DNA of 64,000 nucleotides from Symsagittifera roscoffensis. Lineage: Eukaryota; Xenacoelomorpha; Acoela; Convolutidae. Where the stretch lies: contig NC_087066.1 of NCBI RefSeq assembly GCF_963678635.1, positions 36,643,152 through 36,707,151 of the forward strand, written 5' to 3'. The position numbers and the translations under genes were made by a program. Within the stretch, counting starts at the first letter, position 1, and each line of letters starts with the position of its first letter. Positions 47,412 to 57,700 of the stretch are shown here, in pieces. The notes below the pieces were generated by a model, which was not told the DNA's origin, did no database searches, and saw nothing but the letters and a program-made list of their open reading frames with translations.

Positions 47412-47853
47412 GTGCAGAGCAGGGGCGGATCTAGGATTTTCTCGAGGGGGGGTGGATTTTCAAAAAAAATTCGAAAAATTTGACGACCTTTTTTTTAGGT
47501 CGATCAAATTGATTTTCCGAGCTCTCCCAAAGCAGTAAAAAGACCCTGTTTTGGCCAAATTTTCTGCACCGCCGGCAATATTTCGAAAAAACAGGTCAAA
47601 AAAGCCGTTTTAGGGCACTTTTTGGAAAATTTTGACAAAAAACGAGTTTTTTTTGGCGCGCGCTCCCCCTCAAAATTAGTATGTATTGGCGCCCAATGCG
47701 CCTTTCGAAAAATTTAAGTGTCGCTCGGCCAAAAATGAATTTCTTAAATAGTACCAAAGGGGGGACCCTTTGGGTTGGCAGGGGTTCGAATCCCTAAGAA
47801 GGGGCGTCCCCCCCCCCCCCCCCCCCCCCCCTAAAACCGCCCCTGGTGCAGAG
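47412..47853. mobile_element. hAT-type MITE with perfect 8-bp target duplication
   Basis: The element is 47420-47845 (426 bp). It starts CAGGGGCGG and ends CCGCCCCTG, and allowing mismatches the terminal repeats extend to about 16 bp. It is flanked on both sides by GTGCAGAG (47412-47419 and 47846-47853). An 8-bp duplication with CAGGGGCGG ends is characteristic of hAT. The inside is non-coding, with a run of 24 C at 47808-47831. Confidence 0.92.
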
Positions 47854-47989
47854 CATGTTTCATTTATGCATGATTCTCATAGCATTAACTTTCAAGCAAC
47901 ACACAGCTCAAATAAACTAGCGTGTAAATGCTTCAAATTTTTGACACCTCATAAAAAACCGCACATTTTGGAAACAAGATCTGCAGCCT

Positions 47990-49480
47990 TTTAGCGTACT
48001 CTGACAGCACGCAATTAAGGGTTGGTAATTTCAAATTTTATAGTTTTTTTAAGTCTAATTTTGAAATTTCAAAAAGTGCCATATCTCGAAAATTTAAAGG
48101 GCCCTGAAGATATTTATAGGCCAGATTTGCAACCACTGAGAGTAATCTGAGAGCAGCCTACTATAGGGCTGGGACTTTCAAATTTCGTGAATTTTTTCAA
48201 ATCTAAGTTTCCCGAAAAAAAAATTGAAAAAATAACAAGTTTGTCCCTTCGTCAAGTTAGGAGTTTCAAAGTTAGGAGTACCCTCACAGTACCTAACGAC
48301 ACAGTTGAGAACTTCATATTTTGTGAAACTTTTTGAATTTGTTTTCCGATAATTTTCTAATAAAAACACTATAAAAATCAAATCTCGAAAATTACATATA
48401 TTTGAGAAGCCATATTTTAAGCGGTAGCAATTTTAAAAATTTGAGAAATTTATTTAATCTAAGTTTACTTAAAAATTTGAAAAAAGCATAAAACAACGAC
48501 ATATTTCAAAAACAACAAAGCTATGAGCAGTTATAAGTGGAGGAAAGATTCGCAACCCCTGAAAGTAATCTATAGCTCCAATTGCAGGGTTAGGAATTTC
48601 AAATTTTGAAAAAAAATTTCAGAAAACTTTTCAAAATCTCACAAAAAAATGTCGTATCTCGAAAACTCCAATGATTTCAGCAGTCATATTTGGAAGCAAG
48701 ATTCGCAACCTCTAGCAGTACCCTGAGAACACCCAACTAGAGGGCTGGGAATTTCAAATTTTGAAAAAAAATAGATTTTCTGAAAAACTGCGAAAAATCT
48801 CGAAAACTATAAGAAACTGAGCAGTTACATTTAGAGGCAAGATTCTCGATCCTTGAGATTATCTGACAGCCCTCATGTACAGCGTTGGGAATTTCAAACT
48901 TTGAAAAAAAATTAATTTAAGATTTCTGAAAAACTTTTTAAAAAATCACAAAAAATGTCTTATCTGGAAAACTACAAGGATTTGAGTACTCATATTCAGA
49001 GACAAGATTTGCAACCCTCAGAGTACTCTCACAGATTCCAACAACATAATTGAGATCTTTAAAGTTCTAGTGAATTTTTTTAGTCTGTTTTATTGGAAAA
49101 ACTTTGAGAAAAATCACAAAAAAGTCATATCTCGAAAACTATAAGGATTTGAGCAGTTATATTTAGAGGCAAGATTCGCGATCTTTGAGAGTACTCTAAC
49201 AGCCCTCAAGTACAGAGTTGAGAATTTCAAATTTTGAAAAAAAAATAATTTAAGATTTCTGAAAAATTTTCAAAAAAATCACAAAAAACGTCATATATCG
49301 AAAACTACAAGGATTTGAGCAGTCGGATTTGGAGGCAAGAATTCCAATCCTTGAGAGTACTGAGAGTACTACAGGGATGGGAATTTCAAATTTTGTGAAT
49401 TACTTTAATTTGAGTTTTCTGAAAAATCACAAAAAATCGCCGTATCTTGTAAACTTAAAAGATTTGATCATTCATAAATG
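47990..49480. repeat. Degenerate satellite, about 145-bp period
   Basis: The pattern 'GGGnTGGGAATTTCAAATTTTG ... TCTCGAAAACTACAAGGATTTGAG ... GGAGGCAAGATTCGCAACC ... GAGAGTACTCTGACAGC' recurs about ten times, for example at 48027, 48173, 48595, 48748, 48886, 49212 and 49380. Copies differ considerably, so the array is old. Confidence 0.8.
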
Positions 49481-49829
49481 ACACAGCCCTGACCTCATCA
49501 CACTTTTGGGTGTTTTAATTTAAACTCCTTTTGGGTGTGAAATGAACAAAATTTTAAAATTAAAAGTCGAAAAAAATATACGATATAGCTTAAACGTGCA
49601 GAAATTCTTTCGTTAAACATGTAAAAATAATACGTTGAAAAAGCTTAAACATGGCGAAATAGTAAAGCCCGCATTTAAATATACAATAGATTTTTTTTTC
49701 AAATAGTTTTTCAATTATTTCATTTTTTTTGAACTTACAAAGATGCAACCTTAATCTAGCTTGCATTTTGATGCAACCCCATTTGTTCTAGCTGTCCATC
49801 AAAAAGAATGTTGAAAGTGAAATTGTGAA

Positions 49830-49835
49830 TTTATT
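49830..49835 (-). terminator. Polyadenylation signal AATAAA for RPL10
   Basis: AATAAA on the minus strand lies about 100 nt past the RPL10 stop codon. This is a suitable distance for a short 3' UTR. Confidence 0.55.
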
Positions 49836-49935
49836 AAAACGTCAGTAAATTCAAGCAGTCAAGGAGATGAAAAGTTGAACTTATGAGATGACAAGGAAAA
49901 TCACAATTTCAGAGAGGCGCAGATCAGTGTACTTG

Positions 49936-50604
49936 CTACTCAGCGGCGTTTTCAGCAGCTGCTGCCAGCTTGATGGAATGCTGAGCAGCTCTGAACATCT
50001 TTCGGCTGTACTGAACCCCGGACCCATCGGCCTTCAGGATGCCATCTTGCCGCATCTGGGGGTACTCGTCTCTCTCCCATTTAGTGAATCCCCACTTGGA
50101 TGAAATAAGAATCTTCTGTCGTCCAGGGAACTTGAACTTTGCTCGCCTCAGGGCTTCTATAGCTGAAGCCTTCTGATTATCTTTAACTCTCATTGACAAA
50201 ATCGGCTGACCAATGCGAACTCTGGCAACAGTTCCTTGCGGTTTGCCGAATGCTCCTCGCATCCCAGTTTGCAGCCGATCAGCGCCAGCACAACTCAACA
50301 TTTTATTTATCCTGACGACGTGGAAAGGGTGCACTCTAACTCGCATGTGGAAAGCGTCTTTGCCACAGTTTTTAACCATGTACTTGTTGGCACAAATTCG
50401 AGCGGCTTCCAACGCCTCGCCTGACAGCTGTTCCAACTCATTCGAGATCAGATGCACACAGCATGGAAATTCATCAACTCCTGCCCTCTTGCGTCCGATG
50501 TCGTAGATTCTGATCTTGGGGTCAGGTACACCTCGACAGAAACGAGACTTCGGATAGGGCTTATTTTTACAATAGCGGTAGCAACGGGCTGGGCGGCGTC
50601 CCAT
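49936..50604 (-). CDS. RPL10: 60S ribosomal protein L10 (uL16)
   Basis: This is a component of the large ribosomal subunit, needed for late 60S maturation and subunit joining. The 222-residue CDS is uninterrupted. It starts [20 protein letters not shown], the invariant eukaryotic uL16 N-terminus, and contains [36 protein letters not shown] and [20 protein letters not shown]. The start is the first ATG after an acceptor (TTTCAG, then 5 nt). A further in-frame ATG upstream would be intronic. The C-terminal 25 residues or so (after ADGSGVQYS) diverge from the usual animal C-terminus and end in an Ala/Glu-rich tail. No in-frame damage is seen, so the gene is probably functional. A processed copy is possible because no CDS intron is present. 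Confidence 0.96.
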   Translation of the reverse strand: MGRRPARCYRYCKNKPYPKSRFCRGVPDPKIRIYDIGRKRAGVDEFPCCVHLISNELEQLSGEALEAARICANKYMVKNCGKDAFHMRVRVHPFHVVRINKMLSCAGADRLQTGMRGAFGKPQGTVARVRIGQPILSMRVKDNQKASAIEALRRAKFKFPGRQKILISSKWGFTKWERDEYPQMRQDGILKADGSGVQYSRKMFRAAQHSIKLAAAAENAAE

Positions 50605-50620
50605 CTTATCTGAAATAAGT
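50605..50620 (-). promoter_or_regulatory. 3' splice acceptor 5 nt upstream of the RPL10 start codon
   Basis: Minus-strand TTACTTATTTCAG is followed by ATAAG and the ATG. A possible 5'-UTR donor, GTTGTAAGATAG, lies about 90 nt upstream (near 50700). The site could serve a short 5'-UTR intron or spliced-leader trans-splicing. It argues against a processed pseudogene. Confidence 0.5.
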
Positions 50621-50719
50621 AACAACAAAACCTCGAGTTATCCCAATCATTACTACTACACTTTTTTTGGTTTGTTTTAGCGTTGATTCTGCCTTCTATC
50701 TTACAACCAACCATTTTAA

Positions 50720-51960
50720 AAGATTAAAGTTAGAATTGCTATCTACAGCTTAAAAGAAATATGTGGTATAAAATAATGGTGCATACAGCTTAAAGGCATA
50801 TTACGACTGCTTTTTCGTGTTACAAATACGGTGCTCTTTGCGCTTTCTAAATCAGGTTTTTTGCGCTATTCAATTGAGGAACATGACTTTCTTGACAGAG
50901 CGAGCTTTTTTTCTGAAAATATTGGTTCTTTCTTGTAGAATCCAATCCATCTTTCCATAATATCCAATTTCTGTCCAAACACTGCGTTCAATTTCGTTGA
51001 GTGATTGATAAATTCAAGTAGATTAGCCGCAGGTTGGGTAAGCGGATGTAATGAGATGGGAAAAGGAAAGCAAAAGTCGTAATGGATCTTTACCTTAGCT
51101 GTCGCGCTCAAAACAAAGCACAGCCAGCTGATTAGGTTATGAATCGGCAAATTGTAAAAATTAGGGGTAAGTGGGAACTCGGTTTTGATTTTTTTCTCCA
51201 GATTTTAACGCTTCTCTAGATGTTTACAGAGAATAGTTACTTGTCCGTGTATTGAAAATAATTTTTCAAACGGCAAGACGCTAGCAACCGGTTTCATGCT
51301 CATGACTTAATCTACTAATCTCACAGAAAAATGCAGGACGCAAACAACCGGCTTCATGCTCAAGACTTAATCCACTAATCGCACAGCTAAAGCTTGTTAT
51401 GACTCGAAGGTAAAACGCAATGATCGATAACGGGACGTGCGATGAAATATGATGAAATGATTATGAATAATTTGTAACAAGGCCTCATAGCGCTCCGGGT
51501 TTAAAAAAGATGGAAAACAGACAACTACAGTCAAAAATTGTCCCTAACTTTTTCGACAAAATTAGGGCACAACCGCTTGGACGTGAAAAAATTTCGGTAG
51601 AACCATTAATCCAAGATTTGGGAGGGAAGTTTTCGAGGAAAACCAAAACTTTCACAAAAACGGTCAGAAGGTCAATATCAAATAATCGCAAAAAGGCTTT
51701 AACTTTTCATCTACGGCTAAAAAAAGGCCGTTGAGCGTAGTGTAAGGCTAAAAGAAACTAGCGGAGTATACGAGCACGTAGGAGAGATGCCGGTCTCTCC
51801 ATTGGTACCAATTTTTAGAGATAAGCAGAACAAAACTTTTTGCGGAAAGTTAATCGATGTCTCAAAGAAAAAGAAAATAAATAGAACTAAATCGCATTAA
51901 ATTATAAGACTTGCAAAAAACCGATACATTAAAACTGAATTACCTGCACCTTTAGGAACA
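50720..51960. other. Intergenic, no gene seen
   Basis: Short open stretches overlap on both strands without motifs. A 60-bp direct duplication lies at 51277-51390 (GACGC...CAACCGG..TTCATGCTCA repeated with offset 60). The RPL10 promoter should lie just above 50700. No TATA box is obvious. Confidence 0.5.
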
Positions 51961-51969
51961 ATAGAAAAA

Positions 51970-52230
51970 TAGGCGAAGCGAACCATCGCACTACTTGCCA
52001 TAACCACCATACGTAGCATGATAAACTAACCGACAAAAATATGACAAGCGTTGAAAAAACACTTTGCAAATGACTCAAAAAGAGGCTGACAAAAACAGTC
52101 AAAAAGTCCAGTCACACTTCACTGTGAAAAAGTCTAACAAAAAAGTCAAAATATCTTACAAAAACAGTCCAAATGTCCAAAAACCGATATATTAAGAGTA
52201 GGAACGTTTAAAGCCGAACAAAGAAAAATC
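51970..52230. repeat. Interspersed repeat family B copy
   Basis: It begins AGGCGAAGCGAACCATCGCA and CTACTTGCCATAA, a diverged version of the family head. It continues A-rich with AAACCGATA and AAAGCCGAAC words. Confidence 0.45.
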
Positions 52231-52264
52231 AAAATAAAAAAATAGCCAACATACAGTTGTAAAA

Positions 52265-52640
52265 TAGTCAATGAACGAAAAACAAAAAAAATCTCTGTTT
52301 CAAAATTTCAAAGAACACATTAGATGGCCTTAAAGCCCTTTGAATTTCATGAACACTTTATGATTGACATTTTTGCTAAAATTAACTGAATTTGATCCCA
52401 ATAAATATTTTTTTAAAATTCGCTGGGAAGTCAAAAAAAATCGAATTCGAAACAGTCGATCAAGTTTTTTGTGACCTTTACAACTTTGCTGTTTGATAGC
52501 GGAGTTTCCTTCATTTTAACATAGGAAATGAACAGAACTTAAAACGAAATCATAAATTAAACCGCGAAAAATTACTATACAAAAGTCTTAAAAAGTGATA
52601 CTAAAATTGGGATAGGTTAATCTACAACCAACAAAAAATT
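52265..52640. mobile_element. MITE family A copy
   Basis: It starts AGTCAATGAACG and carries the ATGGCCTTAAAGCCCTTTG, TATGATTGACAT, CGATCAAGTTTTTTGTGACC and TTGCTGTTTGATAGCGGAG landmarks. The right end is poorly preserved. Confidence 0.65.
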
Positions 52641-53189
52641 AGAATAGAGTGGTCATTTAAAATGCAGACATGCGCAAACACTCAACTGTCTTCTCGTTGA
52701 CGAAAGTAGAGATGGAGATCGCCACAGTTTGAAACATCCAGTGAAACAAGTTATTTACGGGAAAAAATTCCATCACCTGATTGCAATACCCTTCCGTATC
52801 ACCATGGTGATTTTCAATATCACTTAAGGATAGAAAAGACTTGATATAAAAAAAATTTATACAATTTTGCAGTCTGCAAACTAGAGATAAACAGTCAACT
52901 TGAAGAACAAGGAAAACAAATACTGCTCAACTTCTTCAACTCTGGAACGCTAGCTGATTATATCAACTGAAGACTTTGATTATTTACCATTCTTCGATAA
53001 TTCTAACCAAATTGGAGAATCCTGGATCAAGAGAACACAGCCAACAGACGTTCACGTTTTTTTTCTCACATTTTCCATTACTTGCCTTCCTTTTAGCATT
53101 TGAACTCAAAACGGAATTAAAAATCAAACTTAATGAAATGAAATACACTAATCCATAGCAATTATCAACAATTTTCATAACCAATTTTT

Positions 53190-53487
53190 TTCAAAACCAA
53201 GGTCAAACCAATTTGAGAAAACTGGATAAAGAGGTAAAAATTTTTTACTGGTAAATCTGATAATTAAATTCGACTTTCGAAACTACCAGTCGATCACTTT
53301 TTCCTTTTGAACTTTTGCTGTTCGATAATGGAGTTTGCCGTCGTTTTAACAAAGGAATTGAACTGAACTTAACAAGGAATCAGAAGTCAAACCGCCGATA
53401 AAGAAAAATTTGAATCTGAACAAGTTTTAAGACTTCTTCTGAAAAAAAAAAAGAAAAATAAAGTCATCGCGACCTATATAAGAGCCT
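53190..53487. mobile_element. MITE family A copy, 5'-truncated
   Basis: It contains ACCAATTTGAGAAAACTGGA, GTCGATCACTTTTTCC, GCTGTTCGATAATGGAG and AGTCAAACCGCCG, and ends GACCTATATAAGAGCCTGA, directly abutting the next copy. Confidence 0.65.
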
Positions 53488-53814
53488 GAATAAATGGCCT
53501 TACTTAAAGCTCTTTGAACAGTTTACGATTGACAATTCTTTGATAAAATTAACCCAATTGAGAAAAATGGATCACTAGATATTTTTTTATTCAGCTGGGA
53601 AATCTGCAAGTTAAATTCACGTTCCAAACTAGAAGTCAATCACGTTTTTCGTGGCCTTACATTTTTCTGTTCGATTGTGAAGTTTGACTTCTTTTCAACT
53701 TGAGAAACTAAATGAACTTGAAACCAAATCAAAATTCAAACCAAGAAAAATGTTTAAAAAATCACCAAGACCTATATAAGACTATTCACCACGCTCATCA
53801 CTCCTAAAATAAGC
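53488..53814. mobile_element. MITE family A copy, abutting the previous one
   Basis: It starts inside the element at ATGGCCTTACTTAAAGCTC and runs through AATCACGTTTTTCGTGGCC and CTGTTCGATTGTGAAG to an end resembling CACGCTCATCACTCC. The head-to-tail join with the previous copy suggests nested insertion or tandem duplication. Confidence 0.65.
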
Positions 53815-53942
53815 TTGAAAAGGTTCCTAAAAACGCACAAAAAACAGAGGACCGGAATAAATGTCTTTCCATTGTGCATTGACTTTCCAAACTTTCGCCT
53901 GGAGAAAAGTACAAAGCACCTAGCGAACAGACAGCTGGGAAA

Positions 53943-54354
53943 GAGTCAATAAACGAAAAACAAAAAAAGTCTCAGCTTTCTGATTTAAAAGAAAAAAAAT
54001 AGATAGCCTTAAAAAACGTTGATGGCTTAGATCAATTCATTATTGAGAATAACCTAAATAAACTAATTTGAAAAAACTGAACCATTATAACTTTTTTACT
54101 TCGCTGGAAAATCTTGAAAATTAAATTCGACTTTCGAAACTAGAAGCCAATCACGTTTTTGGCGACCTTTACAATTTTGCTGTTCGATAGTGGTGTTTGC
54201 CTTCCTTTTAATGCACTGAACTTAAAAAGAAATCACAAGACAAACCGAGAAAAATGAAAATCGAGCGTGAACAAATTTTAAGACTTCTTTCTGAAAAATA
54301 AAACAAAAAAAAACAGCTAGACCTACATAAGAGTTCTCACTACGTTCATTACTC
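53943..54354. mobile_element. MITE family A copy, near full length (412 bp)
   Basis: Both ends are recognisable: GAGTCAATAAACG at the left and CGTTCATTACTC at the right, imperfect terminal inverted repeats. Internal landmarks are in order, including GCTGTTCGATAGTGGTG and ACAAACCGAGAAAAATG. It ends about 90 bp from the stop codon of the acyl-CoA synthetase gene. Confidence 0.75.
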
Positions 54355-54445
54355 TTAATTAGCTTTAATTAAATATTAATGCGAGTGAATATGAAAACAA
54401 TAATTTCATGATTTATCGTTCATTCATATTGAATTTCTTGTCGTG

Positions 54446-54742
54446 TTATTTAGTCTTGCTAGCCTCAAGTTCCTTTTGTTTCAGCACTCGTCTCAGGATC
54501 TTTCCACTGGCTGTCTTTGGAATCTCAGAGACGAACTCGACTCCACCCGAGAGCCTCTTATATGGCGCCACCTTTTCCGCAAGATACTGTTGGATCTCGA
54601 GGGCACTGGTCACGTGACCTTGTCGTAGCATCACATATGCCTTAGGCAGTTCCCCTGCCCTGTCGTCTGGTTTGCCAACCACTGCGCATTCCTGGATTGC
54701 AGGATGAGTCAATAAAATACTCTCTAGTTGAGCTGGCGGTAC
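54446..54742 (-). CDS. Acyl-CoA synthetase terminal exon (catalytic Lys)
   Basis: The acceptor is TTATCAG. The exon encodes 98 residues from [20 protein letters not shown] to the stop, including [16 protein letters not shown], an EKVAPYKRL segment and [11 protein letters not shown]. The Lys in SGK is the adenylation catalytic Lys. The length fits the normal C-terminus of the family. Confidence 0.93.
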   Translation of the reverse strand, partial: VPPAQLESILLTHPAIQECAVVGKPDDRAGELPKAYVMLRQGHVTSALEIQQYLAEKVAPYKRLSGGVEFVSEIPKTASGKILRRVLKQKELEASKTK

Positions 54743-57700
54743 CTGATAATGTCAACTTTGAATTCAATCACATATGATTCAAGTTTTCTATTAAAGTGAA
54801 GCTGCGTTTCGCAAACACATGCACTAACAGTGAAAAATGCTCATAATATTCGAGAAACTAACCAACAGGTGTTATTTGGCCAACAAGTGTTAACGAGCTC
54901 AGGAAAAGATCAGACTTTTTTCTGCTTCCTGAAATTTCAAAAATTAAAAAAAAATAACACGCTCTTAGGCTTTCAAAAATCCTTTAGTTGACAAGTTTTG
55001 GATGAAACTAACACAATTTCAGAAAACATTAGGCAAATTTTAAAATCTGCTATAAATCTTTAATTTAAATCAATTTTTGAACTCAAGTCATTTCCACATT
55101 CAAAGCGCCCTTCGCACGTTTGATTTTGCTGAGAGCTGCCTTATATTTAGAAACTGAATTTAAAAAATCGAAATCATAAAACTTAACACAGAGGCGAAGC
55201 TGAGCTTCGCACCACTTGCGAAATAAAACAAGTCAGAAAAAAAGTATAAAAAATTAGAAAATATCAAAAAACCTAGATCAATAACAAATCAAGGCTAGTT
55301 TTCAAATAAAAAAACACGCATCGAAGAAAATTTACCAAATTGTAACAAAGCCGAAAAAAACCTTGGCAGAAACCCTTTAAGCCGAAAATAATAAACAAGA
55401 CTCTCCCTCAACCTCAAAACACAGACACGCACACATAAGCTTTTTCCGCTCGTCGAAAGACGCAATATGGCCATTAAACCGATACGATATAGGCCAAACC
55501 CTATCACGCCGAAAGAAAAGGAAAAAAAGCACAAAAAAGCTGAAAAAAGCAGTTGTCATGAAAAACTTGAAGCAGAATTTCTATTAAGGTTTTTATCATT
55601 TTGTGCGATTCAGAAGTGAGACGAATGAGAAGTGAAACGAATCGAAATTAGGTCACTCTAAGCCGATAAAAATCTTATCGGCGGGCCATTGAAGCGGCGA
55701 GCTATTTCGGCCTTGGAAAGACAAATGCAGCGGGGAGAGACCTGACCGATTAAGATTAATGTCATGAGCATCAGTTATGTTGGGTTAACAGCTTTTTCCG
55801 GCACAGCAACCGAGGCACCTGGAGAAATCCGGCATACAAGTCATGGCACGAAATAGATGGGTTTGCCATGAAACAACCGCAGAGAAGCTGCATCGTCAGG
55901 GGTGTGCACACAGTCAACACGAGGCGCAACCTGTCGGATCATGAGCCTCAAAGCCTTTTGTGTAATCTGCAAAAGGGTGTAGAGAGTACCAGGAAAACCA
56001 AACCGCGGGCTGTTATAAACTGGGACATGCTCAGGGAACCTGGACCGAGGAATCAGTATGAATCCAAGGTTGACCAGAAACTACACAACCAACAGGGCGA
56101 AGTTGATTGGAAGACTGACAGCTTTTGTGTCTAGCACAGCCAAAGAAATATGTGGCACAAGACAAAAGCTGGGATTGAGTCCTTGGATCGACGAACTCGA
56201 GACACACAAGAGGCGCATCTGCAAGCTGACGCGGAAGATGGAGGAGTCCAACTGCGAGGCTACGATCAGACAGTGGGGAGAGGCCCGGAAGAGTGCCAGG
56301 AGGCAATTCAAGAGGGATAAAAGCTGGGAAGAGGATTGGTGGCTAATAGTGGTGGAAGAGGCAAAAGATGCTGAGAGTTCCTGCGACACGCAGAAACTGT
56401 ATCAGACTTTAGGAAGGATCGGGGCCAGGGACACACAAACCATTGAGGATTCCGCTCAAGCCCTGATGAATTCCGCTCACACTTCATGGAAGTGTCCAAG
56501 CACAGATACGAAGTGTCCCCAGAAGGAAATTGAAGCCGCAGCAGTGGAAACCCAAGTAAGAACCGACGAGGCAGCAAAGAGTGCGGCAAAGCGCTTGGAA
56601 GAGGAAATTACTCCGACCGAGTTCAACGAAGAGATTGAAAGAATCAACAGAGGTGCCCCAGGGAATGATGGAATCCGCATGGAAGGAATTAAGAGTCTCA
56701 GCAATAATGCCAAGAGCGTCATTTATATTTGCGTCATGAATCTCCTGGAAATGGACCCGGCAAAATGGCCAATTGAATGCTAAGAAGGACGGATGATTCC
56801 CCTGTATAAGAAAGGGGCGAAAGACTGCCTGAACAATTACCGCGGTGTCTGTCTCCTCCTGTTAGCTAGCCAGATGAAGGCAAGGATTTTTGCTACGAGA
56901 TTAAGAAGATGGGCGGAAGAGATTGGCGCAATGGATGAAAACCAAAATGGGTTCCGCAGCGGACGCTCAACAGCAGCTGCGACCCAAACCATCCTACGAG
57001 TGGACGAGGAGACAAGAAGGGTTTTGGGATGCCAACAAACCACAGATGAGAGACGCCCCGCGGCCACTCTCTTAGACATAACAAAGGCCTACGCAAGAAC
57101 CAACATACCGCTCTTATGGAGGAACTTGGAACGACTTGGGATAACACCCAAAGTAATGGCAATCATCCGAGACCTTCATGAAGGCACTTGTTATAAGGTG
57201 AAAGGCCGAAAGGGGCTTAGCCAGAAGTGGCTACCACAACAGGGACTAATGGAAGGTTGTGCGAAGTCCCCTATCTTATACAATATCTATCTACCACACG
57301 CAAGCAATCAGAATTGCCCAGAGGAACAGAGAGGAAATTTCAGCGGCAAATGGTGAAGAATGCGGGCTGGAATGGAGTTGGCGGCCAGGCAGCAACTTGC
57401 CACCAAAAGACACAAGAAAGGGAACAAGAAGCAGCACGCAACAAAATTTCTACATCACTGATTCGCTATTAACGGAGGACTCAAACCTAGTGGGATGGAA
57501 CACCGATTTGAAAAATAGGAAAACTGCGGTCAAACTGGCATTAGCACAGTTTGAAGAGAAATGCCATGACGGAAAAGAGGAGAACATATGCTTTGCCACT
57601 GAAACTGCCAATTAAACCCGAATGCTGGGGACAAGGATCGGAAAACAAGACGATAGAGCCGCTTGAGTCAAACGAGGCCTCTGACCCTGGTTCAAAGTAA

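Noticed and set aside
47770-47800. tRNA box-B-like GGGTTCGAATCCC inside the hAT MITE
   Set aside because: No box A at suitable distance and no cloverleaf. The similarity is probably accidental.
50213-50506. Plus-strand open stretches inside RPL10
   Set aside because: They are antisense shadows of a highly conserved coding sequence.
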